Source of the DNA: Pseudomonas sp. Gutcm_11s
GTDB lineage: Bacteria > Pseudomonadota > Gammaproteobacteria > Pseudomonadales > Pseudomonadaceae
Assembly (NCBI RefSeq): GCF_028649395.1
Contig: NZ_JAQSUW010000017.1
Span: 459,719-523,718 of the forward strand
Direction of reading: 5' to 3'
DNA length: 64,000 nt
Of the stretch, positions 34,690 through 42,621 are shown piece after piece. The notes beneath the pieces are model-generated. The model was not told the DNA's origin, did no database searches, and saw nothing but the letters and a program-made list of their open reading frames with translations. Each line of letters opens with the position of its first letter. The stretch's first letter is position 1. Both the position numbers and the translations under genes were made by a program.

Positions 34690-34704
34690 GCACCGAATCG
34701 GTGC
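34690..34704 (-). promoter_or_regulatory. NtrC box 1 upstream of glnA
   Basis: GCACCGAATCGGTGC, a perfect GCACC-N5-GGTGC dyad centred about 107 bases upstream of the predicted glnA start. Confidence 0.85.
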
Positions 34705-34720
34705 TGGATATTTGCCGTGA

Positions 34721-34735
34721 GCACTATTTTGGTGC
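34721..34735 (-). promoter_or_regulatory. NtrC box 2 upstream of glnA
   Basis: GCACTATTTTGGTGC, one base from the perfect dyad, centred about 138 bases upstream of the start and 31 bases (three helical turns) from box 1. This is close to the -108/-140 spacing of the E. coli glnA enhancer. Confidence 0.85.
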
Positions 34736-34760
34736 TTTGTGGCGATCGAGATTGTTTTTG

Positions 34761-34789
34761 GTCAAACCTTGAGCAATTTCCGCTATAAT
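34761..34789 (+). promoter_or_regulatory. Sigma-70 promoter of thiI
   Basis: A perfect -10 TATAAT at 34784-34789, with only a weak -35 (GTCAAA at 34761-34766, 17-base spacer). Start near 34796, leader about 38 nt. It is divergent from glnA, and NtrC box 2 lies about 68 bases upstream of the start. Confidence 0.65.
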
Positions 34790-34833
34790 CCGCGCCCCTG
34801 TTTTTAGGCCTAGCGCCCGGCGCTTGTTTTTCC

Positions 34834-36291
34834 ATGAAGCTCATCGTCAAACCCTTCGCAGAAATCACCATCAAGAGCCGGCCGGTGCGCAAGCAGTTCA
34901 TCCGCCAGCTGGCGAAGAACATTCGCACGGTACTGCGTGATCTGGACCCGGGTTTGGATGTGCAGGGCGAGTGGGACAACCTCGATCTGATCAGCCAGGT
35001 CAGCGAGCCCAAGGTGCAGGCCGAGATGTTCGAGCGCCTGCGCTGCACGCCGGGCATCGCCCACTTCCTCGAAGTGCACGAATATCCTTACGTCGATTTC
35101 GATGACACCTTCGAGAAATGCCGCGCGCATTTCGGTGCGCAGCTGGCGGGCAAGGTCTTCGCCGTGCGCTGCAAGCGTGCCGGCAACACCCACGACTTCA
35201 CCTCGATGGAGCTGGCCACCCATGTCGGCAGCCGCCTGCGCCGCGAGTGCGGGGCCGCCGGTATCGACCTGAAGAAGCCCGAGGTCGAGGCGCGCTTCGA
35301 GGTGCGTTACGACCGTCTGCTGATCGTGCATGCCCAGCACGAAGGCCTCGGTGGCTACCCGCTGGGTTCGATCGAACAGACCTTGGTGCTGATGAGTGGC
35401 GGCTTCGACTCCACCGTCGCTGCCTATCAGATGATGCGTCGCGGCCTGCTCACCCACTTCTGCTTCTTCAACCTCGGCGGGCGTGCCCACGAGTTGGGCG
35501 TGATGGAAGTGGCCCACCACCTGTGGAGCAAATTCGGCAGCTCGCACCGCGTGCTGTTCATCAGCGTGCCGTTCGAGGAAGTGGTCGGCGAGATTCTCGG
35601 CAAGGTCGACAACAGCCAGATGGGCGTGGTGCTCAAGCGCATGATGCTGCGCGCCGCCAGCCGCATCGCCGAGGAGCTGAATATCGATGCGCTGGTCACC
35701 GGTGAGGCGATCAGCCAGGTCTCCAGCCAGACCCTGCCCAACCTCTCGGTGATCGACGCGGTCACCGACACCCTGGTGCTGCGCCCGCTGATCGCTGCGC
35801 ACAAGCAGGACATCATCGACACCGCCACCGCCATCGGCACCGCCGAGTACGCCAAGAACATGCCCGAGTACTGCGGCGTGATCTCGGTGAACCCGACCAC
35901 CCGCGCCAAGCCCGGCCGCATCGAACACGAGGAGAGCCACTTCGACATGGCTGTCCTCGAGCGTGCGCTGGAACGAGCGACCCGCGTGACCGTGGACAAG
36001 GTGATCGATGCACTGGGCCAGGACCTGCAGGTCGAGGAAGTGGCCGAGGCGCTGGCCGGGCAGATCGTCATCGACATCCGCCATCCGGATGCCGCCGAAG
36101 ACGAGCCGCTCACGCTTCCGGGCATCGAGGTGCAGGCCCTGCCGTTCTACGCGCTGAACAACCGATTCAAGGAACTGGATGAGACCCGCCAGTACCTACT
36201 CTATTGCGACAAGGGTGTGATGAGCCGCCTGCACGCTCACCACCTGCTCAGCGAGGGACATGCGAATGTTCGCGTCTATCGCCCGCATTAA
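34834..36291 (+). CDS. thiI: tRNA 4-thiouridine synthetase ThiI with rhodanese domain
   Basis: Introduces 4-thiouridine at position 8 of tRNA and supplies sulphur for thiamine thiazole. The 485-residue protein has an N-terminal ferredoxin-like and THUMP region (1-170), the PP-loop LVLMSGGFDST (about 185-194), and a C-terminal rhodanese domain with C458 in LLYCDKGVMSR carrying the persulphide. The other key cysteine is in MPEYCGVIS. This is the long, enterobacterial-type ThiI. No ribosome-binding site is strong. It is divergent from glnA; typA follows. Confidence 0.96.
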   Translation: MKLIVKPFAEITIKSRPVRKQFIRQLAKNIRTVLRDLDPGLDVQGEWDNLDLISQVSEPKVQAEMFERLRCTPGIAHFLEVHEYPYVDFDDTFEKCRAHFGAQLAGKVFAVRCKRAGNTHDFTSMELATHVGSRLRRECGAAGIDLKKPEVEARFEVRYDRLLIVHAQHEGLGGYPLGSIEQTLVLMSGGFDSTVAAYQMMRRGLLTHFCFFNLGGRAHELGVMEVAHHLWSKFGSSHRVLFISVPFEEVVGEILGKVDNSQMGVVLKRMMLRAASRIAEELNIDALVTGEAISQVSSQTLPNLSVIDAVTDTLVLRPLIAAHKQDIIDTATAIGTAEYAKNMPEYCGVISVNPTTRAKPGRIEHEESHFDMAVLERALERATRVTVDKVIDALGQDLQVEEVAEALAGQIVIDIRHPDAAEDEPLTLPGIEVQALPFYALNNRFKELDETRQYLLYCDKGVMSRLHAHHLLSEGHANVRVYRPH

Positions 36292-36422
36292 GCGTGCAGG
36301 TCTGCTCGGTGGCAGCATCCGCCACCGACCTCCCGACCCTGGCGCCGCGTAATCCCGAGTTCATAACGGCCAGGCAGACTGCAGGGCCAAAGCTTTCAGA
36401 ATCATTAATCGAGACGACATCC

Positions 36423-38240
36423 GTGATCGAAAATCTCCGCAATATCGCCATCATCGCCCACGTCGACCATGGCAAGACCACCCTGGTAGACAAACTGCTG
36501 CGCCTGTCCGGCACCCTCGACCGCAAAGAAGCGGAAAACGAGCGCGTGATGGACTCCAACGACCAGGAAAAAGAGCGCGGCATTACCATTCTGGCGAAGA
36601 ACACTGCGCTGAAGTGGGGCGACTACAACATCAACATCGTCGACACCCCCGGGCACGCCGACTTCGGCGGTGAAGTAGAGCGCGTGATGTCGATGGTCGA
36701 CTCCGTACTGCTGGTGGTCGACGCCCAAGACGGCCCGATGCCGCAAACCCGTTTCGTGACCCAGAAGGCGTTCAAGGCCGGTCTGCGTCCGATCGTGGTA
36801 GTGAACAAGATCGACCGTCCGGGCGCGCGTCCTGACTGGGTTATCGACCAGATCTTCGACCTGTTCGACAACCTCGGCGCCACCGACGAGCAGCTGGACT
36901 TCCCGATCGTCTACGCCTCGGCTCTGAACGGCATCGCCGGTCTGGACCACGAGAAGATGGACGACAACATGGACGCCCTGTTCCAGGCGATCATCGACCA
37001 CGTGCCGGCCCCCAAGGTCGACGTCGACGGTCCGTTCCAGATGCAGATCTCCCAGCTGGACTACAACAGCTTCCTCGGTGTGATCGGCATCGGCCGTATC
37101 GCTCGTGGCCGCATCAAGGCCAACACCCCGGTAGTCGCCATCAGCGACGACGGCAGCAAGCGCAACGGCCGTATCCTCAAGATCATGGGCCACTCCGGCC
37201 TGCAGCGCGTTGAAGTAGCCGACGCCGAAGCCGGCGACATCGTCTGCGTATCGGGCATGGACGAGCTGTTCATCTCCGACACCCTGTGCGACCCGCAGAA
37301 CGTCGAAGCCCGTCCGCCGCTGACCGTTGACCAGCCGACCGTGAGCATGACCTTCCAGGTCAACGACTCGCCGTTCGCCGGTAAAGAAGGCAAGTTCGTC
37401 ACCAGCCGCAACATCAAGGACCGTCTGGACAAAGAGCTGCTGCACAACGTGGCCCTGCGCGTCGAAGCGGGCGAGTCCGCCGAGAAGTTCAAGGTCTCCG
37501 GTCGTGGCGAGCTGCACCTGTCGGTACTGATCGAAACCATGCGCCGCGAAGGCTTCGAGATGGCCGTGGGCCGTCCGGAAGTGGTGATCATCGAGAAGGA
37601 CGGCGAGAAGCAAGAGCCGTACGAGAACGTCACCATCGACATCGAAGAGCAGCACCAGGGCTCGGTGATGGAGCAGATGGGTCTGCGTAAGGGCGACCTG
37701 ACCAACATGGTTCCCGATGGCAAGGGCCGCGTGCGGCTGGAATACACCATCCCGGCGCGTGGCCTGATCGGCTTCCGTAACAACTTCCTGACCCTGACCT
37801 CGGGCAGCGGCATCCTGACCTCGACCTTCAGCCACTACGGCGTGATCAAGGCCGGTGAAGTCAGCAACCGTCAGAACGGCGTACTGGTCTCCATGGCCAC
37901 CGGCACCGCCCTGACCTACTCGCTGGAAACCCTGCAGAGCCGCGGCAAGCTGTTCCTGGCCCCGGGCGACGAGATCTACGAAGGCCAGCTGGCCGGCATC
38001 AACAGCCGTGACAACGACCTGGTGATCAACCCCACCAAGGGCAAGAAGCTCGACAACATGCGCGCTTCCGGCAAGGACGAAGTCATCGCCCTGGTTCCGC
38101 CGATCAAGTTCACCCTCGAGCAGGCGCTGGAATTCATCGCCGACGACGAGCTGGTGGAAGTGACGCCGAAGTCGATCCGCCTGCGTAAGAAAATGCTCAA
38201 CGAGAACGACCGCAAGCGCTACGAGCGCGCCAAGGTCTGA
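36423..38240 (+). CDS. typA: Ribosome-associated GTPase TypA/BipA
   Basis: Translational GTPase of the EF-G/LepA superfamily that helps 50S assembly under stress and cold. The 605-residue protein has G-domain motifs AHVDHGKTT (G1), RGITI (G2), DTPGHADFGGE (G3) and NKIDRPGAR (G4), followed by EF-G-like domains and the TypA C-terminus ending in KMLNENDRKRYERAKV. The start is GTG 36423 (IENLRNIAIIAHVD), giving exactly the family length; the frame is open further upstream but overlaps thiI. A strong terminator follows. Confidence 0.96.
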   Translation: MIENLRNIAIIAHVDHGKTTLVDKLLRLSGTLDRKEAENERVMDSNDQEKERGITILAKNTALKWGDYNINIVDTPGHADFGGEVERVMSMVDSVLLVVDAQDGPMPQTRFVTQKAFKAGLRPIVVVNKIDRPGARPDWVIDQIFDLFDNLGATDEQLDFPIVYASALNGIAGLDHEKMDDNMDALFQAIIDHVPAPKVDVDGPFQMQISQLDYNSFLGVIGIGRIARGRIKANTPVVAISDDGSKRNGRILKIMGHSGLQRVEVADAEAGDIVCVSGMDELFISDTLCDPQNVEARPPLTVDQPTVSMTFQVNDSPFAGKEGKFVTSRNIKDRLDKELLHNVALRVEAGESAEKFKVSGRGELHLSVLIETMRREGFEMAVGRPEVVIIEKDGEKQEPYENVTIDIEEQHQGSVMEQMGLRKGDLTNMVPDGKGRVRLEYTIPARGLIGFRNNFLTLTSGSGILTSTFSHYGVIKAGEVSNRQNGVLVSMATGTALTYSLETLQSRGKLFLAPGDEIYEGQLAGINSRDNDLVINPTKGKKLDNMRASGKDEVIALVPPIKFTLEQALEFIADDELVEVTPKSIRLRKKMLNENDRKRYERAKV

Positions 38241-38259
38241 TCGATCTGAGTCGCTGAAG

Positions 38260-38296
38260 AAGCCCCCGCCGGCCTAGCCTGCGGGGGCTTTTTTCT
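38260..38296 (+). terminator. Rho-independent terminator of typA
   Basis: Stem AAGCCCCCGC (38260-38269) with GCGGGGGCTT (38281-38290), an eleven-base loop and a run of six T residues. The following 225 bases up to the next chemoreceptor contain no gene I can support; a weak FliA-like TTCCGATATC is at 38381-38390. Confidence 0.88.
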
Positions 38297-38522
38297 GGGC
38301 GGCGAAATAGTGCTGATGACGCCTTTTTGCACCTTGATGGCGCAATGCTTCTATCGTTTGACTCATGAAGTCAGCGAGGCTTCCGATATCTAGTTTCTGG
38401 CATGGGCTCGCCGTTTTCGCGGCGGCAGGGCGCCAGCGGATAGCTTCGAAGTGGCGGGGTGCGTGGCTCGGCATTTGCTAGCTCAAGCGCTTCGCAGTTT
38501 CGTCCGATTCAGGAGTTCGACG

Positions 38523-40583
38523 ATGAATGCGCTGTTGCTGCCTGGGGTAAATGCTCTCGAGAAGTTCAGCTTCGCTCGCAAGTTCCAGTTGCTGGCGCTG
38601 CTGTTCATCCTGCCGCTGGCCTATGCCGCCTGGTCCATCGGCGACAACTACCTGGGCAAGCTCGAGGTGGTCGATGGCGAGCATTCCGGCGTGTTGCAGC
38701 TGCAGGCCCTGGACCGGGTCGAGCAACTGCTGATTCGTCAGCGCAACCTCACCGCACGCTGGAAATCCACCGAACGCAACCGCGAGGCCAGTGCCGAGAC
38801 CCAGGCCGCCATCGCTCGCCTGCAGCAGAGCGAGAGCGAGCTGGACCAGGCCCTGGAGGCGCTGCAGAAGGTATTGGCCAGCGAGGGCGCCAGTGAGCAG
38901 GCGCAAGCGGCCCTGCGTACCCTGCAGGGTGAACGCGCCGGGCTCAGCGCCCAGGCCCTGGGCAGCGTCGGCTGGTGGCCGGATGCCTATGATCGCTTCA
39001 GCCAGGCCTTGCAGCGCCTCGGCGCGCTGCGCGAGCAGATCGCCACCGAGAGCGGCCTGATCCTCGACCCCTGGCTGGAAACCTACCTGCTCATGCAGCT
39101 GGCCACCCAGGACTCGCCGCGCCTGCAGCAGCGCCTCGGCGTGCTCGCCAGCGTTGGCCAGGGCGCCGTGGCGGCCGGCCAGTTCAGCCTGCAGAGTCGC
39201 CTGCAGCTGCGCGAGATCCGTGCCGCCGCTGGTGAGTCGCGCCAGCAGCTGGGCAAGCTTGGCGAGCGCCTGAAGGACGAGCTGCCCAAGTCCCTTTCGA
39301 GCTGGAACCAGACCTATGCCCAGAGCCTCGCCGGCCTGGATGAATGGCTGCAGCAGCTGGACCAGAAGATGTACGGCGACGGCGGCATCCAGCTCGATGT
39401 GGCCGCCTTCGAGCAAGGCATGGACGGCGCCCAGCAACATATCGAGACCCTGCAGCGCGCCACGCTGGAGGCGCTCGACAGCCGCCTCGGCCAGTACCGG
39501 GCAATGGCCCTGCGCGCGCTGATCGTCACCCTCGGCGCCTTCGGCCTGATGGTGCTGCTGGCGCTCTATGCCCTGGTCTGCCTGCAGGCCTCCATCCGTG
39601 GCAGCAGCTGGCGTATCACCTCGTTGGCCCAGTCGCTGCGCGATGGCGACCTGCGCCGCCATGTCACCGTACATGGCAAGGACGAGCTGGCGCTGATCGG
39701 CGCGGCGCTGAATGACGCCGTAGCGCAGATGCGCGACTCGCTGCAGGGCGTGAACCGTGAGAGCGCCGAGCTGGGCGACACCGTGGTCACCTTGAGCGGG
39801 CAGGCCCAGTCGGCCCTGCGTGCAGTGGAGCAGCAACAGCAGCAGGTCAGCCAGATCGCCGCCGCGGCCACGCAGATGGCTGCAACCGCGCAGAGCGTGG
39901 CGGAGAACTGCGAGATGGCAGCGCAGGACGCCACCCAGACCCGCCACATCGCCGAGCAGAGCAACCAGCGCAGCCAGCAGACCACCGCCAGCATGCGCCA
40001 GCTCACCGCGCGCCTGGGCGCCACCGCTGCGGCGCTGAGCGAGCTGCGCGAGCAGGCGCAGCAGATCGATCGGGTGGTGGACGTGATCAAGGGCATCGCC
40101 GAGCAGACCAACCTGCTGGCGCTCAACGCCGCCATCGAGGCCGCCCGCGCCGGCGAGCAGGGGCGCGGCTTCGCCGTGGTCGCCGACGAGGTGCGCTCGC
40201 TGTCGCAGCGCACCCAGGAGTCGACCCGCGAGATCAGCGCCACGGTCGAGGCCCTGCAGCGCGTGGTGCTGCAGGCGGTGGAACTGATGCAGGTGGCCTG
40301 CGGCCAGGCCGAGGTGGACGCCGGCTCGGTCACCGAACTGGGCGAGCACCTGGGCGAGATCGCCGGCGCCGTGCAGCGTGTCAGCGACATGATCGCGCAG
40401 ATCGCCACCGCCGTTGAGCAGCAGGCCGCCACGGCGGAGGAGGTCAGCGGCAACATCCAGCAGGTTGACCAGGCCGCTGCCAGCCTGCTGCACGGCGCCC
40501 AGGCCGTGCATGGCGTGGCCGACCGCCTCAGCCAGGGTAGCCGCGCACTGGCGCAGAACACCGCGCATTTCCATCTGGATTGA
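38523..40583 (+). CDS. Methyl-accepting chemotaxis protein with large helical sensor
   Basis: A 686-residue chemoreceptor. TM1 is about residues 20-40, then a long, glutamine-rich helical periplasmic domain (about 41-340) containing many heptads (VEQLLIRQRNLTARWKSTERNREAS), TM2 about 345-370, HAMP, and a signalling domain with the hallmark tip QTNLLALNAAIEAARAGEQGRGFAVVADEV. The sensor is roughly twice the usual size, like bimodular (HBM-type) receptors, but I do not recognise a specific ligand class. ATG 38523 has AGGAG nine bases upstream. No che genes are adjacent, so it is an orphan receptor. Confidence 0.9.
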   Translation: MNALLLPGVNALEKFSFARKFQLLALLFILPLAYAAWSIGDNYLGKLEVVDGEHSGVLQLQALDRVEQLLIRQRNLTARWKSTERNREASAETQAAIARLQQSESELDQALEALQKVLASEGASEQAQAALRTLQGERAGLSAQALGSVGWWPDAYDRFSQALQRLGALREQIATESGLILDPWLETYLLMQLATQDSPRLQQRLGVLASVGQGAVAAGQFSLQSRLQLREIRAAAGESRQQLGKLGERLKDELPKSLSSWNQTYAQSLAGLDEWLQQLDQKMYGDGGIQLDVAAFEQGMDGAQQHIETLQRATLEALDSRLGQYRAMALRALIVTLGAFGLMVLLALYALVCLQASIRGSSWRITSLAQSLRDGDLRRHVTVHGKDELALIGAALNDAVAQMRDSLQGVNRESAELGDTVVTLSGQAQSALRAVEQQQQQVSQIAAAATQMAATAQSVAENCEMAAQDATQTRHIAEQSNQRSQQTTASMRQLTARLGATAAALSELREQAQQIDRVVDVIKGIAEQTNLLALNAAIEAARAGEQGRGFAVVADEVRSLSQRTQESTREISATVEALQRVVLQAVELMQVACGQAEVDAGSVTELGEHLGEIAGAVQRVSDMIAQIATAVEQQAATAEEVSGNIQQVDQAAASLLHGAQAVHGVADRLSQGSRALAQNTAHFHLD

Positions 40584-40598
40584 GCGGGTGCGTAACGA

Positions 40599-40620
40599 CG
40601 AGCGGCGTGATCGCCGCTCG
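40599..40620 (+). other. Hairpin downstream of the chemoreceptor gene
   Basis: Perfect 9-bp stem CGAGCGGCG / CGCCGCTCG with a four-base loop, 15 bases after the stop. Only a short TTT follows two bases later, so it is a weak terminator candidate. Confidence 0.5.
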
Positions 40621-40710
40621 GCATTTCCTGACTTGTTTACAAAGTTTTCACGGCCATCCCGGCAGATTGCCCGCCCATAGGGGGATTCCCCGTTTCGCCT
40701 TGGGGCTGTG

Positions 40711-42474
40711 ATGACAAACGCGCAACCTGCCGGCGCCACTCGCGCCGGAATCGACTGGGCCGGCTTGGGCTGGGCCTTCCTGTTCTTCTGGTACTTCTCC
40801 GGCGTGACCCACCTGCTGATCAAGCTCACCGACTCGGCGGGCTTCAGCGGCCTGCGTCAGTCGCTGGTCATGAGCCTGATCTGGCTGGTGCCGCTGCTGC
40901 TCTGGCCGGCGCGTGCGCGCAGCACCGCGGCGGTGCTCGGCGTGGTGCTGTGGCTGGCCTCACTGCCGGCGTTCGGCTACTTCCTGGTGTACGGCCAGGA
41001 GTTCTCGCAGAGCGTGATCTTCATCCTCTTCGAGTCCAACGTCGCCGAGGGTAGCGAGTACCTGGCGCAATACTTCACCTGGTGGATGCCGCTGGCCTTC
41101 GCCGCCTATGGCCTGGGTGGCTGGCTGTTGTGGCGCAAGGTGCGTGCGGTGCGCCTGCCTGGTGCTGCGCGGTTCGTGCTGCCGTTGGTGCTGGGGCCGG
41201 TGGTGCTCGGCTACCCGTTGGCCAAGGAGTACGTGCAGCAGGGCCATTGGGGCGAGGCGGTGGAGCACCTGCAGACGCGCATGGAGCCGGCGGTGCCCTG
41301 GCAACTACTGGTGGGCTACGAGAAGTACCGCACGCAGCTGAGCGAGATGCAGCGCCTGCTGGCCAGCAATGCCGCAGTGGCGCCGCTGCGTGACCTGCAC
41401 GACCTGGCCGGCGATCAGCCGAGCACGCTGGTGCTGGTGATCGGCGAGTCGACCAACCGCCAGCGCATGAGCCTGTACGGCTACGGCCGCGAGACCACGC
41501 CGGGGCTGGACAAGCTGCGCGACCAGCTGGACGTGTTCGACAACGTGGTGACGCCGCGGCCCTACACCATCGAGGCGCTGCAGCAGGTGCTGACCTTCGC
41601 CGACCAGCAGAATCCGGATGCCTACCTGACCACGCCATCGCTGCTCAACCTGATGAAGCAGGCCGGCTACAAGACCTTCTGGATCACCAACCAGCAGACT
41701 CTGACCGAGCGCAACACCATGCTCACCACCTTCTCCAAGCAGGCGGACGAGCAGGTCTATCTCAACCAGAACCGCAACCAGAACGCCCGCCAGTACGACG
41801 GCGACGTGCTCGAGCCGTTCTCGCGGATGCTCGCCGATCCGGCGCCGCGCAAGCTGATCGTCGTGCACCTGCTCGGCACCCACATGAGCTATCGCTTCCG
41901 CTACCCGCCGGAGTACGAGCACTTCACCGATGCAGCCGGCGCACCACGGCACGTCACCGAGGCGCAGCTGCCGACCTACAACAGCTACGACAACGCGGTG
42001 CTGTACAACGACTTCGTCGTCTCCAGCCTGATCGAGCGTTTCTCCGCGCGCGATCCGAATGGCTTCCTGGTGTACCTCTCCGACCACGGTGAGGCGGTGT
42101 TCGATGCGCCGAGGCCCGAGGTGCTGGGGCGCAACGAGGGGCGGCCGACCTCGCCGATGTACACCGTGCCCTTCATCGTCTGGCGTTCGCCGCAGTGGCG
42201 TGCGGGGCATCCGCTGCAGCTCGCCGGTGACCTGGGGCGGCCATACAGCAGCGAGCACTTCATCCACACCTGGGCCGACCTGGCCGGGCTGCGCTTCGCC
42301 GAGTTCGATGCCAGCAAGAGCCTGGTGAGCAACACCTTCAAAGAGCGCCCGCTGCTGATCGGCGACCCTCAGCTGCCGCAGAGCCTGATCGACTTCAGCC
42401 TGATCAAGCCGCATCCCTCGGATGGCGAGCTGGCGCAGAAGGAGAGCGCACGCGGTACCGCCCAGCCGCTGTGA
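40711..42474 (+). CDS. Phosphoethanolamine transferase, EptC/CptA family
   Basis: Inner-membrane enzyme that transfers phosphoethanolamine from phosphatidylethanolamine to lipopolysaccharide core sugar. It is 587 residues: five N-terminal membrane helices (about 20-175) and a periplasmic sulphatase-fold domain. Metal-site residues E246 (IGEST) and nucleophile T286 (RPYTIEAL) are present, as are HLLGTHMSYRFRYP and YLSDHGEAVFD. The order NRQRMSLYGY-RETTP-NVV-RPYTIEALQQ-LTFA follows EptC/CptA (heptose-I type) much better than EptA (lipid A type), so a core-heptose target is likely. ATG 40711; a GTG sits directly before it. It is followed by estA. Confidence 0.85.
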   Translation: MTNAQPAGATRAGIDWAGLGWAFLFFWYFSGVTHLLIKLTDSAGFSGLRQSLVMSLIWLVPLLLWPARARSTAAVLGVVLWLASLPAFGYFLVYGQEFSQSVIFILFESNVAEGSEYLAQYFTWWMPLAFAAYGLGGWLLWRKVRAVRLPGAARFVLPLVLGPVVLGYPLAKEYVQQGHWGEAVEHLQTRMEPAVPWQLLVGYEKYRTQLSEMQRLLASNAAVAPLRDLHDLAGDQPSTLVLVIGESTNRQRMSLYGYGRETTPGLDKLRDQLDVFDNVVTPRPYTIEALQQVLTFADQQNPDAYLTTPSLLNLMKQAGYKTFWITNQQTLTERNTMLTTFSKQADEQVYLNQNRNQNARQYDGDVLEPFSRMLADPAPRKLIVVHLLGTHMSYRFRYPPEYEHFTDAAGAPRHVTEAQLPTYNSYDNAVLYNDFVVSSLIERFSARDPNGFLVYLSDHGEAVFDAPRPEVLGRNEGRPTSPMYTVPFIVWRSPQWRAGHPLQLAGDLGRPYSSEHFIHTWADLAGLRFAEFDASKSLVSNTFKERPLLIGDPQLPQSLIDFSLIKPHPSDGELAQKESARGTAQPL

Positions 42475-42621
42475 TACTCCCTTGGAGCGACGTCCGCCGG
42501 GCGCCGCTCGATCCCTCATCCCAAGTAGGGAATTTGCACCGGGCGATGGTGCCTTCCCTCCTGGCTGTCCCTAAAGTCCCTGGCCGCTTGCCCATCACAA
42601 CAAGAACAAGGGAAAGGGACA

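Noticed and set aside
38274..38474. Possible 66-residue minus-strand gene after typA
   Set aside because: It starts in the next chemoreceptor leader, runs through the typA terminator, has no ribosome-binding site and shows no protein family features.
41305..42519. Minus-strand 404-codon frame opposite the phosphoethanolamine transferase gene
   Set aside because: No recognisable domain; the plus strand carries intact catalytic motifs of the transferase.
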